From assembly GCA_030737875.1 (NCBI GenBank), contig CM060912.1:210317231-210381230 (forward strand): DNA of 64,000 nucleotides. Direction: 5' to 3'. Position numbers and translations under genes: made by a program. Below the pieces are notes generated by a model. The model saw only the letters and a list, made by a program, of their open reading frames with translations. It ran no database searches and was not told where the DNA came from. Source of the DNA: Allium sativum (Eukaryota > Streptophyta > Magnoliopsida > Asparagales > Amaryllidaceae). Of the stretch, positions 59,335-64,000 are shown one piece after another (within the stretch, counting starts at the first letter, position 1; the number at the start of each line of letters is the position of its first letter).

Positions 59335-62300
59335 TGTAACAACCCAGATTTTTCAGCCGTTGAATTCTGAATATTTAAATTTGGTTTAAATATTTTATAT
59401 GAATTATATATAGGAATTTATAAGAAATTATTTAATTAAACGTAGTTTAAGCGTATAATTTATTTTATAATTTAAAATGAGCTCGAAATAGCCGCGACAG
59501 TTCATAATTTAACATTTTGAACTTCAATTAGATATACAGGATTCAAAATAAGTCGAATTTCTTTAAAATAAGAAATGTTCGGTTCTGTTTAACTTTATTT
59601 TTCTAACGGAAGAGAAATTTCGAGATTTCATCTTATATATTGGGAGTTATGTCCAAATCAAATTTTCAGAAAGTCGCTGTGAAGTCGTGTATAAGCCATA
59701 ACGGTTTATTTAATATAATTAAATATTGGATTTGAATTTGGATAAGATCTTTGAGACGTAGTTATAATTTAATTTTTAGAATTTTACTGTAACTTTTAAT
59801 TAATTAAATACACAACTTTTTATTTGGAGTATTTTGCATTCTATATCAATATTTTGGGTTTCATTATATAAGTTAAACTACCGATATTATTATATTTTTG
59901 GGATCGTGGTACCTCGTTGGACATGTCCGTACTCTTATTTCTGTCCGTAGCAGTTCAGACATGAACGAAAACCTTATGTACCCAGCATAACAATCAACCT
60001 ATACCTGAATATACATGCTGGTTATACTAGACATGTTATTTTGAAAACATATTGCCACTTAAGACCAACACTTGGAAAGGTGGGTATCCTCAAACTAGAT
60101 GAAGATCATCTACATGCCTATCAAGTTTTTTTCAGTGTTAGGACCGTAATCTTTTCAACACCGTGGCACCCAAAAACTTTTTCTCTGTTCGTACCAAGTC
60201 CTTATTTTCCATACCGTGACTGCCAATCTTATGAGCAACGTGTTGTCCAAGCCAACCGAATCACCGTGCTTTCCACGTTTCACTTTTGTGCTCCCCTAAC
60301 AAACTATTCGTCTCCGTGCAAACCAAGGTAGCTTCCCCTTTTAAATAGTGTTTCTATGCTCCTCATTTTTTTTGTTTTCTCAGATCCAAACCAAAGAAAT
60401 AAACCGAAATTTATAAATCAAATAAAATAAAAAGTGGAAATTTCAAGGAAATAATAAATTGAAGGTAAATTTCTTCAAGATGGCATGCTCCTGCTCCTCG
60501 ATTCCATCTCAGATCTGTAGGGTGCGATCTAAGTTTTTGGTGTTGTCGTTGTTATGGCGGTAGGCTATCGGGGTGAGGCGGTTGCAGTGATGAGGTCGGG
60601 GCTGGCCCAGGTGGTAGAGTATGGCGGCGGTTGGCTGTTGATAGGTCGAGGTGAGGTGTTGTCTGAGGCCAGTGACCTCCGGTGGTAGAAATCAACACAG
60701 ACGGTGGAAAGGGTAGAGCAGTATTTGTTTCACAATGTATTGCAACCTATGGGTATTTTTGGAAGGCTTTGGGGGTTCTCACGTTATTTTGCTGTAACGT
60801 ATGAAATTAGCAGGAGCTCAGCGTGGTAGTGGGGTGTCATGTTTAGTTGCGTTTTACTGTGTATGTGGGGGTGGTACGGTGATGAATGGGTGATGAAATG
60901 GGACGCCATGGTTTTGTTTACGGGTTTCAGTGGAAAGCAATAGGGAATAAACTATTGCTTAAAGGGCCAAATGGAATTAGGTTATAAGTCCCACTATTAT
61001 ATATATATATATATTAAGGAAGATGAATATAAAGATTTAGAAGGATACCAGGCATTCTTTTTGTGGTGATTGGGAAGTTCCCGTTGGCGCGTTGTCCGAG
61101 GACAAGGGAGTTGCGAGGTGAGAAAGAGAGAGAGCACGGTGGTTTATTGCTGACATCGGGTTCAAATGTGAATGGGATGTGCGGTGGTTCGATGGAAATA
61201 CTGAGAGTTGAGTTCGATGATGGTATAACTGTGAAGATGGTTTCATATTGTATCATTTGGGAAGATACGGAAACTTATGGGTTTGAACTGGAAAGAAATG
61301 TAATTGGAAGAGAAGAAGGAATTAGCGGCAGCAGCATGTTGATGAACGTTTGGGTATGTGTTTTTCTGGTAAAGTTGTTCAATGCTGAGTGATTTCTGAA
61401 CGATGGTATGGTGATTAGCGTAGGTAGGAAAAATGGGTTAACAAAAGGTAAATGGGTCGTTTACAGAGAACTTTGGAGTTCAGCAAGGAGGGTAGTTGGA
61501 GTTGAACGATTGGTTTGAACTTGGAGAAAAAAGTCGAGCACATTCTTCAAGTTCTGACCGGGGAAGTAAAAGAATTTTCGAGGAAAATACTAAAACTCAA
61601 CAAAACCAGTTATGTTGGGACCATAATGATGAGATCTACATTATGGCACTGATGTGACTAAGGATGGAGGTACTGGAATTCTGTAGAAAAATCAAGCGCC
61701 TATTTGATTTTATACGAAAACCTAAGCAGCACCGTCAACTGGAAATCAAGGTGAGTAAACTCACTAACTCGTACTCATTTATATTTTTATATAAACGAGT
61801 TTTTAACTTATTTATAGTAATTTATACTATGTGATGGTTGTTTGAATGAATGATTGATAAAATTGGTTGATTAGTTGATATAGTTATACCATTGATCAAT
61901 TTTTAGCGCTATTTACTATGATTAATGTTGACTTACATCTGTGGATGCAGGGAAACAGGTTGGAGTGATCCAACTGGATTCCTCAACATTTATATTACTG
62001 TTTGTTATTTATTGTGATATGTATACTATGATTGATTGTGCTATGTTAAATTACCCTGACCCTAGAAATTTGGTATTTTAAATACCGTGATATATTTTCA
62101 AATATAGAAAAAGAATTTGAGATTTCAAAAGGGGAATGTATTTCCAAGATACTAATTAAATTTTGAATGGACTAGGTAATGGAAACTTATTTAAATGAAA
62201 TAAACAAGAAATTGATTATAACCGATGTTTATAAATTTAAAAGAATAATTTAACGTTGGACAATTCAAGTTGAATTATATAGAAAAGCGGGAATCGGGTT

Positions 62301-64000
62301 TGAAACCAATATTGGGAAATGGCTTTGAACTTAGCAAATTATGAAGAAAATTTTAAAAGAGGTTTTAAATGATTGGAATAAGAATGAGATTTGTATGAAA
62401 AACTCTGAATAGAAATTATAATTAGAATTTGGGTTTAAGATATTATTTTTAAGTATGAAAATCAAATTAGTTATTTAATTATTTATTTATTTACTTATTA
62501 ATGGAATTAATAAGTACAAGTATATTTTTATATAAACCAAATGTTTGTAAACAGCGATTTTAACGCTACTGTTATAATAAATGTTTTGTAATTCAAAACA
62601 ACGATCTTAACGCTATTGTTATAATAAGTGTTCTATAATTCTAGACAGCGGTTGTAACGCTGTTGTTAAAAGTAATGTTTTATAAATCAAATATTTGGAG
62701 ACAGCGATTATAACGCTACCGTTATAATCAAAGTTTTTCCGTGAAAGAAGTTTGTACTTAGATTGGATCCGAAGGTCGCGTAAGCGATGTTTGGTTTAAA
62801 GTTGTGAGCTTTGACTATTTCAAAGTTGAGAATGTTGTTCAGTTAAGGTCTGAGAGGTAAATATACCACAACTTGATTGACTTCATGATTAATGGAGAAA
62901 TGGTTAAGGTTCGATAATGAGGATTGGTTAGCATTATGGTTAGTTAATAATTGTTTAATGTTTTGAGTTATAATAACGGTGTTTTATAACATCGCGTTAA
63001 TTTAAAATAATTTGAAATGTTTTTCCCAAATAAATTGAGAGATATTTTCTACGAATAGAGAATGAAATGAATTGGTCAACGAGGAATTAAGAAAAGGAAT
63101 TTGGAAATATTTCCAATATTAATGCGGTATATTTTCTAAATATATGAAATAAGGATTCGTTAATATATATAGAATTGTTTTCTAACTGGAATAAGAGATA
63201 TTTTCTTGAATAAAGAAATTAGATATTAGAAATGTTTTTCAAAGAATCGAGAGGGGAAATCGAGCTTCAAAAGGATACAAAAGATAGTGAAACAGGAACT
63301 AGAAATAATATAATAATCAGGAATTGATTTAAAGGGTCTAGTGTTGTTTGATGTTTGATCGGTAGAAATTTCCAATTGGAAATAAGATCGCTGATTGTAT
63401 AGATATTCCTTTGATAGTTAAATCACCGACTATCGAGGTTTTAATTTATTTTATAACTCCGTTGTCAATATGGAGAGACCGGGATCAGATTTAATATCTG
63501 AAAACCACTCTCTATTGGTATAAGCGTTACATATCAACTTATGCTGAAGATAATTGAAGAGGGAGTAAGATGCAAGGGCTGTTCTATTAATCCTAGGTAG
63601 AAATTGCCAAGATGGATAAATAGAACAGTGCCTTCGGTTTGTCCAGACCCAGGGCAACTTGTAAGGACGAGTGTCTGACAGAGTATTTCCAAAGGAATTA
63701 CGTACGTTGATTCCTTCAAACGTATGAAGTTGGTGGCAAAGAAGGGAAATTTCTTTAGCCTAACAATCTGAGTATTTTTGTGGGAATCAATTAGTGATTT
63801 CCGATGGATCTGACGATGTGGCATTCAAAGTGAATGGTGGCCAGATGTTCTGGAAGATAATTCAAACCCCAAGCCTCACAACCGGGAATTGACAAAAATC
63901 AGGCAGGCAACATGGCTATGTGGGTCGCTCCCATTATGATGTATAATCACCTATCTAGAGAAATTCTATTTGTTTCTTTAATCTATCGATGCTATCCCTT
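59335..64000 (+). repeat. Element F: 3' LTR, truncated by the window end
   Basis: It starts TGTAACAACCCAG after the polypurine tract and aligns with 39393 onward. It includes the putative intron (61751-61950) and the start of the 3' cassette (from about 63395). Divergence from the 5' LTR is several percent in the first 200 bp, clearly more than between G's LTRs, as expected because G inserted into F. The last roughly 0.9 kb of the LTR lies outside the window. Confidence 0.88.

Noticed and set aside
61063..61392. 109-codon frame kept in both LTRs of F (also 41119-41448)
   Set aside because: About a dozen amino-acid differences account for nearly all nucleotide differences between the copies, so there is no sign of purifying selection. 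It persists because the LTRs are recent copies of each other.

Overview
This window is repeat DNA from a plant nuclear genome, most likely a eudicot. It is a stack of nested LTR retrotransposons. I see no host gene, no tRNA or rRNA gene, no CRISPR and no bacterial-type feature. The plant assignment rests on primer-binding sites matching initiator tRNA-Met (TGGTATCAGAGC), TG...CA long terminal repeats with 5-bp target duplications, and a Ty3/gypsy chromovirus (Tekay/Del-like) with a chromodomain-like tail. The only convincing protein-coding sequence is the gag-pol of that chromovirus, and it is broken. The letters A-H used for elements here are mine.

Layout from left to right. 1-6115 is the PBS end of the internal region and one complete LTR (4.8 kb) of minus-strand element B, which sits in the 5' LTR of plus-strand element A. 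6116-13694 is A: a stub of its 5' LTR, a 1.56-kb non-coding internal region and a 5.9-kb 3' LTR. 13695-21192 is part of minus-strand element C (internal piece and 6.4-kb LTR), into whose internal region A inserted. 21193-38572 is the 3' end of plus-strand element D, whose LTR carries long degenerate tandem arrays and is split by chromovirus E (27182-36959, target duplication AAAGG). 38573-39392 is a minus-oriented LTR-like fragment, H. From 39393 to the window end is plus-strand element F (5.5-kb LTRs), interrupted at 46034-58563 by element G (12.5 kb, target duplication TAAGT).

A, B, C, D, F and G appear to be one superfamily of non-autonomous elements with giant LTRs (about 4.8-6.4 kb where complete). 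Where the internal region is complete (A, G, and F after removing G) it is short and has no recognisable gag or pol. G is the clearest case: two 5.7-kb LTRs differing at roughly two dozen sites by eye flank only 1,078 bp of non-coding internal DNA. Their AT-rich filler differs strongly, yet several modules recur at matching positions: a U3 block near the LTR start; a GC-richer leader followed by a GTGAGT splice-donor-like site; in B, F and G a matching branch point and acceptor followed by a hairpin; a roughly 1.1-kb conserved cassette near the LTR 3' end; a covarying hairpin about 610-700 nt after the PBS; and a stem-loop just before the polypurine tract. The last motif also occurs in chromovirus E, which suggests, without proving it, that chromovirus proteins move these elements in trans.

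The modules look like RNA-level or regulatory signals rather than genes. They are the part of this window most worth following up.
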